Shown here: in pieces, positions 35,621-44,087 of the stretch
Layout of the letters: each line of letters opens with the position of its first letter
How positions within the stretch are numbered: the stretch's first letter is position 1
NCBI GenBank assembly: GCA_040756435.1
Contig: JBFLZD010000002.1
Location: forward strand, 62,001-126,000
DNA length: 64,000 nucleotides
Direction: 5' to 3'
Source of the DNA: Spirochaetota bacterium
Lineage (GTDB): Bacteria > Spirochaetota > UBA4802 > UB4802
The notes under the pieces: model-generated
What the model saw: the letters and a program-made list of their open reading frames with translations, nothing else
Databases searched by the model: none
What the model was told of the DNA's origin: nothing
Program-made: the position numbers and the translations under genes

Positions 35621-35657
35621 GGGGCGATAGTTTTTGTCACTATCCCGGGGGAAATTT
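35621..35657 (+). terminator. Putative terminator containing the GCGATAGT word
   Basis: GATAGT and ACTATC pair around TTTTGTC, with flanking G- and C-rich ends (GGGGC and CCGGGG, imperfect), followed by a T-run at 35654-35659. It lies 3 bp after the hydrolase stop, in the gap between convergent genes. One arm is an exact GCGATAGT; the other is a one-mismatch inverted copy. Confidence 0.5.
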
Positions 35658-35658
35658 T

Positions 35659-36654
35659 TTATACTGTATTAATGTCGTTATCTCCCAGCTTTATTTTTTT
35701 GCCCTCAAATTTCAGGATATTGTTATTCACCAGGTACTCAAGAGTAACAATAATCCACCCTTTTGCCAACCATCTTCGTTCCAAAGAGCGGGGATATATA
35801 CTATTTAAAAGCCTGTAAAATGTTATTCCCTGTGTTTCATTTGCAACAATGGAGTACACCTGCCTGGTACGCAGTTTGCGATATTCTATAATTTCTTTTA
35901 TTCTTTCTTTAGGATTCAGAATAGGGCTGCCGTGAGCGCTTAATACCAGTTTTAAATTGGACAATCGCAGGCACGCTTCAAGAGTATTATAATATTCCTG
36001 CAGGTTGGAACGAGGCGGACCAAGCCAGGTATAAATGCTTCGTAGAATATTGTCACCAGCAAACAGTACACCTTCCTTTTTATCATATAACATGATATGG
36101 TCATTGCAATGACCAGGCCCATGTATGATAGTAAAGGTATAACCATTTATTGAAATAATTTCTCCTGGCCTTACCGTAGTGTCATGTGATTGCAGGAACG
36201 CAATACCATACACTTTTTTATACATGGTTCTGAAAACAATCTGAAGTGGCAGTTCAGATATGCGCTCCATTATTGTTGAGTATCGGTACTTTTGCAATGT
36301 GCTCAATCTATAAGAATTTCTGTATGTATATTTATTTGATAAAATACTGGCCATCTGACCGGTAAGCATGACTTCAAGCCCGTAACGATTCTTCAATTGG
36401 TGCAATCCTGAAAAATGATCAGGATGCGTGTGGCTTGGCAATACTCGCGATATTCGCCAATTGTTATTACGGTTCTGTATATAGGTAATGGCTTCACCCA
36501 TCAGGCGTATTGATGTATCATCCCCATAACCAGCATCAAAGATTAAACCATCCTCACCGGGAATGATATATACATTGACAGGGGGAGCAATTCTGCGTGT
36601 CCTTGACTGAACTACTTTAAAAATTCCAGGGTATATTTCTTCACAAGTATTCAT
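35659..36654 (-). CDS. Metallo-beta-lactamase-fold hydrolase
   Basis: 331 aa with no signal peptide. The metal motif HTHPDH is at residues 75-80. A further His lies in IHGPGHCNDHIMLYD, and an Asp in LFAGDNI. The C-terminal helical region (LSAHGSPILNPKERIKEII, YRKLRTRQVYSIV) resembles the glyoxalase-II/LACTB2-like branch, which often acts on thioesters or RNA. The exact substrate is unknown. It is followed upstream by prmA on the same strand (18 bp). Confidence 0.88.
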   Translation of the reverse strand: MNTCEEIYPGIFKVVQSRTRRIAPPVNVYIIPGEDGLIFDAGYGDDTSIRLMGEAITYIQNRNNNWRISRVLPSHTHPDHFSGLHQLKNRYGLEVMLTGQMASILSNKYTYRNSYRLSTLQKYRYSTIMERISELPLQIVFRTMYKKVYGIAFLQSHDTTVRPGEIISINGYTFTIIHGPGHCNDHIMLYDKKEGVLFAGDNILRSIYTWLGPPRSNLQEYYNTLEACLRLSNLKLVLSAHGSPILNPKERIKEIIEYRKLRTRQVYSIVANETQGITFYRLLNSIYPRSLERRWLAKGWIIVTLEYLVNNNILKFEGKKIKLGDNDINTV

Positions 36655-36672
36655 TAGTATGCACTATCACGT

Positions 36673-37482
36673 TTACTTTTTAAAGACCAGGCAATGCCAT
36701 TGGTCCATGATGTTAGTATCAACAAGGGTACAATATTTTTGTAGCAATGCAATAATCCCTTTTGCCCATTTATCATGTATGCCACTGGCTATTAACGTTC
36801 CACCTTCTTCAACTAAAGACACAATTGCAGAAGCGTTTTTTTCAATAATATCCGACAGTAGATTTGCAGCAACAATTTTGTATTGAGTGCCACTTTTCAC
36901 TTTTGCAATATCAGAAACAAAAAAATTAATTTTGTTACACCCATTATAACCCGCATTTTCCTGTGCACGCTGTATTGCCAGCGGTTCAATATCAAATGCA
37001 TCAATAGTACCAAACCCAAAAAGCTCTGCCAGTATGGCAATAATGCCGGTACCAGTCCCAATATCACATAGTGAAAACAACGAACGTTTTTCTGCGGCGA
37101 TAGTTTCTGTAATTGACTCAAGTGCCTGAATGCACATGCGTGTGGTGGGATGGGTTCCATCGCCAAATGCATCCTTGGGATTGATGGCAATAGTATATTT
37201 ATAGGAACTATCGCATACCCCTTTTGTAGCTGGATAAATAAACACCGAAGGCGTGACTGCTATGCCATTGAAAGAATCAAGATAGCGGTATTTCCAGACT
37301 TCTTCATCAAGTGTTTGTATGGAAAGAATATAATCGCGCGCAAATGCAGGGATTTCTTCCTCAGAATTGAAAAGTGCAATTACAGCTTTCCTGTCATATA
37401 ATATAGAAATACTCTGTGCATGCTCTTCAAGCTTATTGCTCAATTCACTATCAAGGTCAGTAGTAAAATACACCTGAAACAT
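36673..37482 (-). CDS. prmA: Ribosomal protein L11 methyltransferase-like protein PrmA
   Basis: 269 aa. The family's FGDGTHPTTRMCIQALE (PrmA motif F-G-x-G-x-H-x-T-T) comes before the SAM motif CDIGTGTGIIAI. The acceptor-site segment VAANLLSDII replaces the NPPY of other methyltransferases, as usual in PrmA. It methylates ribosomal protein L11. The N-terminal substrate-binding part is short but present. It lies 6 bp after the nrdJ stop, so is probably cotranscribed. Confidence 0.88.
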   Translation of the reverse strand: MFQVYFTTDLDSELSNKLEEHAQSISILYDRKAVIALFNSEEEIPAFARDYILSIQTLDEEVWKYRYLDSFNGIAVTPSVFIYPATKGVCDSSYKYTIAINPKDAFGDGTHPTTRMCIQALESITETIAAEKRSLFSLCDIGTGTGIIAILAELFGFGTIDAFDIEPLAIQRAQENAGYNGCNKINFFVSDIAKVKSGTQYKIVAANLLSDIIEKNASAIVSLVEEGGTLIASGIHDKWAKGIIALLQKYCTLVDTNIMDQWHCLVFKK

Positions 37483-37488
37483 GCACCA

Positions 37489-39786
37489 TTACCCGCAACG
37501 TGAAAAACCACACATGCGACATACCGAACAGCCCCCTTCAAATTCCAGTGGGCCATGGCATTCAGGGCACACACCCACCATAACCGTATCGCTTCCCTTA
37601 CCGTTTGTTTCCGCTATGTTTTTATGCATGTCGTCAACACTTTCACTTTGTTCCGCATCAGGATTAATATAGCGCTCCATGGCTTTTGCTATAGCATCAG
37701 CACAGGAATAAATCCTGCCCCCCTTAACCCACGCCTGGTTTGGACACCGCACACCTTTAAGCTGCTTAATAATTTGCTGTGGCTCAATCCCCGAACGAAG
37801 CGATAGCGAGATTAACCTGCTTACTGCCTCAGCCTGACTTGCAGCGCAACCACCGGCTTTCCCCATGGTGGCAAAGACCTCAAATAAGCCATGTTCATCT
37901 TCGTTAATGGTGACATACAATGATCCACAGCCGGTATTCATCTTTAATGTTTTACCCCAGGTAACTTCTTTGCGTGGACGCGGCTGTATTTTCAATACCG
38001 GTCGTTCTACTGGCTTTTCTTTTTCAACCTGCAACACCTGTGATTCACGTGAGCCATCACGGTATACTGTTATACCCTTGCATCCCAGTTCAAACGCTAA
38101 TGTATACACGGTTTCAATATCCTGTACGGTAGCAGAATTGGCGAAATTGACAGTTTTAGAAACAGCATTGTCAACAAACTCCTGAAAAGCAGCCTGGATG
38201 CGTACATGCCACTGTGGTGTGATATCATGTGCGGTAACAAAGATTGCTTTTATATCATCGGGGATTTCATCGATATGTGCTACTGAACCTGTTTTTGCAA
38301 CTTTCTGCATAAGCATGTCACTGTAGATACCCTTTTGTTTGCAATATTCCACAAACAGCGGATTTGACTCAACAAGCTTATTGTTATCCAGTACATTGCG
38401 TACATAGGCAAGGGCAAATATTGGCTCAACACCACTGGATGTACCAGCTATAATACTTATGGTACCCGTGGGGGCTATTGTGGTGGTAGTAGCATTACGA
38501 AGTGGCTCCTGACCTTTTTCAGCATAGTCTGAAAGCGGAAAGTTTGGAAATGCGCCACGCTCCTTTGCCAGTGCACGTGATGCCTCTTTGGAAGCTTCCT
38601 GAATGGTTGCCATGACATTTTTGGCAATGCTCAATGCTGCTTCGGAATTATATGGTACGCCAAGTGCTATAAGCATGTCAGCAAAACCCATAACACCAAG
38701 ACCAATTTTGCGGTTTGCTTTGGTATTTTCTTCAATCATGGGAAGAGGATATTTATTCACATCAATAACATTATCAAGAAAATGCACCGCTTTATAGGTG
38801 ATATCTTTTAATAACTCATAATCAATAGCTGCAGCGCCACCATTATAGGCCACACATCGGGACAGGTTAATAGAACCTAAATTACATGATTCATACGGCA
38901 ACAGGGGCTGTTCACCACAAGGGTTGGTGCTTTCAATAAGGCCAATTTTTTTCAATACATTCTTTTCATTTATCCTGTCAATAAACACTACACCCGGCTC
39001 ACCATTTTTCCACGCCATTTGCACAATGAGCTCAAACACCTGTCGTGCTTTAAGCTTTCCTGCTGGCTTGCCACTTCGTGGATTAATAAGATCATATTCT
39101 TCATCATTTTCAACTGCTTTCATGAAAGCATCGCTTACTGCCACTGAACAGTTAAAATTGGTAAGTGCATCATTATTTTCCTTGGCACGGATAAATTCAA
39201 TGATATCAGGATGCGTAACATGCAATATTGCCATGTTTGCACCACGACGGGTGCCACCCTGCTTGATGGTTTCTGTAGCAGCATTGAAGATATTCATAAA
39301 TGATACAGGACCGCTGGATACCCCTTTTGTAGTCTGCACCACATCATTTTTAGGTCTTAACCGGGAAAAAGAAAAACCTGTGCCCCCACCACTTTTATGT
39401 ATTAATGCCATGTATTTAATTGCATCAAATATGCCATCCATAGAATCTTCAACAGGCAGAACAAAACACGCCGAAAGCTGGCCCAGTGGCCTGCCTGCAT
39501 TCATTAATGTTGGACTGTTTGGTATAAACAAAAGGTCAACCATCATTTCATAAAATGTGGTTGCTACCTGATTAACATGCCTGACATCTTTTCCATATAA
39601 CAAATCAGCCGAGGCTATATATTTTGCAATACGCTCAAACATCTGGCGCGGTGTTTCAATAACATTGCCTTCCTCGTCTTTTGCCAGATACCTCTTCTCA
39701 AGCACAATACGGGCATTTTCTGTCAGTTGAGGCTCTTTATCAGAATGTATTGTTATTTCATTCCAGTTTTGCACTTTTGCACTCAC
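37489..39786 (-). CDS. nrdJ: Adenosylcobalamin-dependent (class II) ribonucleotide reductase
   Basis: 765 aa from the GTG at 39786, with GGAGG 7 nt upstream; the frame to 39816 is not needed. It reduces ribonucleotides to deoxyribonucleotides using a B12-derived thiyl radical. Recognised parts are SPTLMNAGRPLGQLSACFVLPVED (around residues 88-111), FSFSRLRP, the active-site NPCGEQPLLPYESCNLGSINL and APTGTISIIAGTSSG. The C-terminus carries a Cys-rich zinc-ribbon-like tail, CPECHGPLEFEGGCSVCRMC, typical of the TM0092-like class II enzymes. No oxygen-requiring partner is needed, which fits an anaerobic or facultative host. Confidence 0.95.
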   Translation of the reverse strand: MSAKVQNWNEITIHSDKEPQLTENARIVLEKRYLAKDEEGNVIETPRQMFERIAKYIASADLLYGKDVRHVNQVATTFYEMMVDLLFIPNSPTLMNAGRPLGQLSACFVLPVEDSMDGIFDAIKYMALIHKSGGGTGFSFSRLRPKNDVVQTTKGVSSGPVSFMNIFNAATETIKQGGTRRGANMAILHVTHPDIIEFIRAKENNDALTNFNCSVAVSDAFMKAVENDEEYDLINPRSGKPAGKLKARQVFELIVQMAWKNGEPGVVFIDRINEKNVLKKIGLIESTNPCGEQPLLPYESCNLGSINLSRCVAYNGGAAAIDYELLKDITYKAVHFLDNVIDVNKYPLPMIEENTKANRKIGLGVMGFADMLIALGVPYNSEAALSIAKNVMATIQEASKEASRALAKERGAFPNFPLSDYAEKGQEPLRNATTTTIAPTGTISIIAGTSSGVEPIFALAYVRNVLDNNKLVESNPLFVEYCKQKGIYSDMLMQKVAKTGSVAHIDEIPDDIKAIFVTAHDITPQWHVRIQAAFQEFVDNAVSKTVNFANSATVQDIETVYTLAFELGCKGITVYRDGSRESQVLQVEKEKPVERPVLKIQPRPRKEVTWGKTLKMNTGCGSLYVTINEDEHGLFEVFATMGKAGGCAASQAEAVSRLISLSLRSGIEPQQIIKQLKGVRCPNQAWVKGGRIYSCADAIAKAMERYINPDAEQSESVDDMHKNIAETNGKGSDTVMVGVCPECHGPLEFEGGCSVCRMCGFSRCG

Positions 39787-40005
39787 ACAAATTCCTCCGT
39801 ATAAAATTATGCACAACTATATACATATACATAATGTATATAATTATAAAAAAACAATCAATACTACTATGAAATACTATGATTATGCGGGAATCAAAAA
39901 TACTATGTACGCATTAATATTTGTCAACAACCATTTATTAAAAAAGTTATACTTAAACTATACGCTATATTTAGCTACAGAAATTAAACCGGTAACAGGT
40001 TATAC

Positions 40006-41094
40006 TTAACTTTGTGTCACTAACGAATAAAATTCTTTAAAAAGGTATCGTGAATCGTGAGGACCTGGATTTGCTTCTGGATGATACTGTACACAAAATA
40101 ATGGTAGTTTTTTATGGCGCAACCCTTCAACCGTGGTATCGTTACAGTTGACATGTGTTATCTCAATATCTGGTATCTTTTTCATGGATTCATAGTCCAC
40201 TGCAAACCCATGGTTCTGCGAGGTTATTTCAACTTTTTGTGTTAATACGTTTTTTACCGGCTGATTTCCACCCCTGTGACCAAATTTTAGCTTATATGTC
40301 TTTGCTCCCAAACCAAGCGCCAGTAACTGATGCCCCAAACATATACCAAAACAGGGCACCCGGGTTTTTATAATGTCTTCTACCAAAAGCTTTGCATATT
40401 CAACTGCATCGGGATCCCCGGGACCATTTGACAGGAATACACCTTTGATGCTGGTATTTTTTAATACCTCAGACAATGGTGTGATGCCTGGATATACAAT
40501 AACATTAAACCCTTCAGCATTAAGCAGCCGTAAAATGTTGTTTTTAACACCAAAGTCAAATACTGCAATAGTTGGTGCTGTTTCACTGTGCGTTCCAAAT
40601 GTATATGGTTTCTGGCACATGACATTGCGGGTTAAATCAAGTCCTGCCATGGGCGGATGTGCCAGCACCTTTTCCAGTGCTCCAGCTTTGTCTGGGAAAA
40701 TTCCCGCACGCATTGCTCCCTTGTCGCGTATATGGCGGGTAAGCTTGCGGGTATCAACACCTTCAATCCCCGGAACCTTATATTTTTTCAGATAGTCATC
40801 AAGTGAACATGTGGCTCTGAAATTGGAGTATGTTTTGCTATATTCTTTAACCACAAACCCTGCAACCTGAACACGCGAGGATTCAACATCCTCATCATTA
40901 ACACCATAATTGCCAATCATGGGATAAGTCATGGCAACTATCTGCCCGTTATATGATGGGTCGGTCAAAACTTCCTGATATCCGCTCATTGAGGTGTTAA
41001 ACACCACCTCGCCCAAAGCCTCCCCATCCCAACCAAATTGAGTCCCCTCAAATGTTGTTCCATCCTCTAATATAAGAAATGCTTTTTTAGGCAT
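40006..41094 (-). CDS. carA: Carbamoyl-phosphate synthase small subunit
   Basis: 362 aa. The glutaminase subunit that feeds ammonia to CarB for arginine and pyrimidine synthesis. The N-terminal CPSase_sm domain (LEDGTTFEG, SGYQEVLTDPSYNGQIV) and the class I glutamine amidotransferase domain are both complete. The nucleophile is in CFGICLGHQLLALG and the His/Glu pair in VQYHPEANPGPHDS. The carB gene is not in the adjacent sequence. A 219-bp AT-rich gap separates it from nrdJ, with nothing recognised in it. Confidence 0.95.
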   Translation of the reverse strand: MPKKAFLILEDGTTFEGTQFGWDGEALGEVVFNTSMSGYQEVLTDPSYNGQIVAMTYPMIGNYGVNDEDVESSRVQVAGFVVKEYSKTYSNFRATCSLDDYLKKYKVPGIEGVDTRKLTRHIRDKGAMRAGIFPDKAGALEKVLAHPPMAGLDLTRNVMCQKPYTFGTHSETAPTIAVFDFGVKNNILRLLNAEGFNVIVYPGITPLSEVLKNTSIKGVFLSNGPGDPDAVEYAKLLVEDIIKTRVPCFGICLGHQLLALGLGAKTYKLKFGHRGGNQPVKNVLTQKVEITSQNHGFAVDYESMKKIPDIEITHVNCNDTTVEGLRHKKLPLFCVQYHPEANPGPHDSRYLFKEFYSLVTQS

Positions 41095-41150
41095 AATCTA
41101 CCTTTCTATTGTCAGTTTGTATATCCATTATATTGCAAACATACATCACT

Positions 41151-42590
41151 TCAATAATTTTTAGAAAAATATGTGTAAAAACATAGTTCTCTGCCAAAGC
41201 TACTCATGCCAACATTAATGGGGGTAGTGTTGTGCGATAGTTCATAAGAATAAACCGTATATGCAGGAGTAGCAAGCCACGCATGGAAAAGCTCTACCAG
41301 TTTTATCCCCGCCAGCATACCAAGCAATATATGTTGGTTACCACCCTGCCAGTCATAAGCAAGTAATCCTCCCAGGGTACATTCAGAAAGCCAGTAGCCG
41401 TATCCCCACAATCGGTTACCTTTATAGAAAAGACCTCCTCCCGGAACTATCGCCGAAACAAGTACTGCTGTTATATCTTTATCAGCAAAAAACGGTGGCA
41501 GATACCGTTGCTTTTCGTATGCATACGCCAGTTGATCAAAAAACGCCACCGTATAGGTAATGGGAAGCGTTGCCCACAGATACATATGCAGCCGATACTG
41601 CGCATCAGTTTTGTCACGGTCCTGAATCCATGGAAAAAAATTGACTTTGCCTTTTCCAAGCGCAGGAACAAGCCCTAACTGCACTATCACCGCAGCAGCA
41701 CTTGTATACACACCCTGCCACTGGGGCTCAGTATGCGTAAAACCCAGATAATGTGTTGCTAAAAATGCGCCATAGCCAGGAAGCAGGATGTTGCCAAATG
41801 GATTAACAACACAGCAAGCCTCAATTGCGCGCTTGCTGTCACTATCCCCTTTTAGCAAATCTTTACCACTACGCTGGGATGCAATATTTTCATGAATCTT
41901 TGCTGTGACAGATTCCAGCAATTCCTCTTTACAAACAGTTGAGTTTATTGCAAGCATATCACCTGCTGTATAGTCACCATCAAGCAGCACCAGCGCTGTA
42001 TAGCGACGCACAACGTTTACCGTGCATTGTTTTCCAGTGAGCAGTGTATACGTTTTTTCAGTAAGTCCATGCCATTGCCCCACATTGATGACATAGGTGT
42101 GTGCATCAACTTTTGTTTTTATGCTGCAGTGTAATACATTTTGATGCCGCTTTATAATCTCCCGTTTAGCTTTAAGGGGGATATTTTTAGCGATAGTTCC
42201 CTGCACTATAACCGTTTCGTCTTTAAATGGTACTGTGTCATCAAGCGGTTTAAACGACAGTTCACAGTAATACACCGGACCCACCAAAAACACACGCATA
42301 TATACCAGTAACGATACCCCATACAGATGCGCCTTGCCAACAATATCACCTGGTGATTGTACACCTGTCATATTAATAAAACTTTCGGCATCTGCCGGTA
42401 CAAGCTGTCTGCATTCCACAAAGGCTTCTTTTACAGCATCCTGGGTTATGCTGCTTAAGGCTTTCATCATTGGTGTCTGTATGCTTGTATTAATGATAAT
42501 GACATCAACAGGCATATCATCTGCATGCACTGCTTTTATGCAAAGCATACTATACAGCAGCATACATACTATCAAAAATGCATTGCGCAT
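41151..42590 (-). CDS. Exported protein of a paralogous pair with a GGxxFYKGNRLWGY motif (1)
   Basis: 479 aa. Signal peptide (MRNAFLIVCMLLYSMLCIKAVHA-DD). The N-terminal half (about 25-240) is a mixed domain with VDVIIINTS near the start, comparable to the other copy. The C-terminal third holds hydrophobic segments and GGGLFYKGNRLWGYGYW followed by GMLAGIKLVELFHAW. The protein at 42572-44047 has the same C-terminal plan (FYKGNRLWGYVYF, LLSLLKIVEIVH), so they arose by duplication. They overlap by 19 bp and are read together, upstream of carA and downstream of sppA. Function is unknown. The terminal part may insert in a membrane. Confidence 0.8.
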   Translation of the reverse strand: MRNAFLIVCMLLYSMLCIKAVHADDMPVDVIIINTSIQTPMMKALSSITQDAVKEAFVECRQLVPADAESFINMTGVQSPGDIVGKAHLYGVSLLVYMRVFLVGPVYYCELSFKPLDDTVPFKDETVIVQGTIAKNIPLKAKREIIKRHQNVLHCSIKTKVDAHTYVINVGQWHGLTEKTYTLLTGKQCTVNVVRRYTALVLLDGDYTAGDMLAINSTVCKEELLESVTAKIHENIASQRSGKDLLKGDSDSKRAIEACCVVNPFGNILLPGYGAFLATHYLGFTHTEPQWQGVYTSAAAVIVQLGLVPALGKGKVNFFPWIQDRDKTDAQYRLHMYLWATLPITYTVAFFDQLAYAYEKQRYLPPFFADKDITAVLVSAIVPGGGLFYKGNRLWGYGYWLSECTLGGLLAYDWQGGNQHILLGMLAGIKLVELFHAWLATPAYTVYSYELSHNTTPINVGMSSFGRELCFYTYFSKNY

Positions 42591-44047
42591 GATATTCCAA
42601 TCACCTTCTCATAAGGGTCTATTTTAAAATCAGGGGAAACATCTACAGAGCCAATTTCACTGGTTGCTGATAGTGCATAGGGGACTGATACCGTATGAAC
42701 TATCTCCACTATTTTTAAAAGCGATAGTAACCCGGCAAAAGCATACATGGATTTTGAATGTGATGAACCAGTAGTGTAACGGTTATTCTGTTCATCCCAG
42801 CTTTGTGGCTTTGCATAAGTATACAGCAATCCATACACACATATATTGGTCAGATGAAAATAAACATATCCCCACAGGCGATTGCCTTTATAGAACATGC
42901 CACTACCACCACCCAATAGTGCAAGATACACTTCGGTAGTTGAAGAACCCATGGTTGGGACCTGCCCCTGATAATACCGTGCCTGCTGCAGGTATTGATG
43001 TGAAAATGCATCAACAAATGAAGGCATGCCACCAGCAAGTAGCATATACCAGGCAAAGTAATATGATGCCATCTGGTTTCGTGAAATATCATGGTGATTT
43101 TTTTTTAGCTCAGCAGGTCTGTTTGCAAAACCCCATATTTCAAGCCCAATATAGGGCACCACATTGCCTGCCCACCATAGAAGCCCGCCATAGTCTTCAC
43201 TGGTATAATAGCCAAAAAAAGGGACAACGAAAGGCATTGACGCACTTGCTGGAACAGTAAATGCCATTAATAGACAGCTTTCCTCAAGCTGTGACTTTTT
43301 AAATACAATCTCTTTTTTTCTACCGTAGTAAAAATTTTTTATGCTGAGAGCTTCTTTTTTAAAATCAATAAGAATTATTGAATCATCAGGAACTGCTTTA
43401 GCTACTTTATTTTTATCAACCTCAACGGTGCCCCAAGGAACCAGCACTGTATAATCGTCATACACAGTCCGCAGTGTATATACAGTATAGGTACCACTAA
43501 TAATATAATCACCGGTAACAGTATTATTTTTTACTATGAGAGGTACTGTATACTGCTCACAGAGCTTAGCAATGAACTGTGACGCTATTTCTTCTGCAAT
43601 GTAGCTTGCTTCACGGTCAGCTTTGTCCAGGATATTAACTGCAACTGTTGTTTTGTAACTGCAGAATTGTTTCCCATAGTATGGCATACCAAGCCCATAC
43701 GCATGAATGGCTATTGCATAGCCCTGTGCAGAGCGCTCCACCGTGCCCATAACAATAATCTGTAAATCAGCGTGACTGGCAAATTGCAGTATGCATTGCT
43801 CTTCATTACACGGCAGGCGCTGTAGTTGCTGAAGCAGGTTATCAGGATTTAAAACATCAAATATACCCAGTGACGTTGCAATATTGACACAATGACCACG
43901 GATAAGTGTTGCTAAATAGTTTTCATCAGAGGAATACCCGCGTATAATGCCAAATCCTGCTTTGGGTTTGGCATACACTAAAAAAGAAAATAAAACAACA
44001 TATATTACTATGATGCTCGCTATTGTATGTTTTATATGGATATTCAC
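42572..44047 (-). CDS. Exported protein of a paralogous pair with a GGxxFYKGNRLWGY motif (2)
   Basis: 491 aa with signal peptide (MNIHIKHTIASIIVIYVVLFSFLVYA-KP). The first domain includes EEQCILQFASHADLQIIVMGTVERSAQGYAI, which resembles the start of LpoB/CsgG-like periplasmic lipoprotein domains that sense or assemble envelope structures (weak, from pattern only). Residues about 165-225 look like a short beta domain. The final part has several hydrophobic helices with LLGGGSGMFYKGNRLWGYVY. It is 40 bp downstream of sppA on the same strand. Confidence 0.8.
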   Translation of the reverse strand: MNIHIKHTIASIIVIYVVLFSFLVYAKPKAGFGIIRGYSSDENYLATLIRGHCVNIATSLGIFDVLNPDNLLQQLQRLPCNEEQCILQFASHADLQIIVMGTVERSAQGYAIAIHAYGLGMPYYGKQFCSYKTTVAVNILDKADREASYIAEEIASQFIAKLCEQYTVPLIVKNNTVTGDYIISGTYTVYTLRTVYDDYTVLVPWGTVEVDKNKVAKAVPDDSIILIDFKKEALSIKNFYYGRKKEIVFKKSQLEESCLLMAFTVPASASMPFVVPFFGYYTSEDYGGLLWWAGNVVPYIGLEIWGFANRPAELKKNHHDISRNQMASYYFAWYMLLAGGMPSFVDAFSHQYLQQARYYQGQVPTMGSSTTEVYLALLGGGSGMFYKGNRLWGYVYFHLTNICVYGLLYTYAKPQSWDEQNNRYTTGSSHSKSMYAFAGLLSLLKIVEIVHTVSVPYALSATSEIGSVDVSPDFKIDPYEKVIGISCAMHF

Positions 44048-44087
44048 ACAAACCTACTCATGCCAATGATACAAAATTCTCTGTATA

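Noticed and set aside
38924-39553. 209-codon plus-strand frame opposite nrdJ
   Set aside because: It is a shadow of the well-supported ribonucleotide reductase, with no start signal or known domain.
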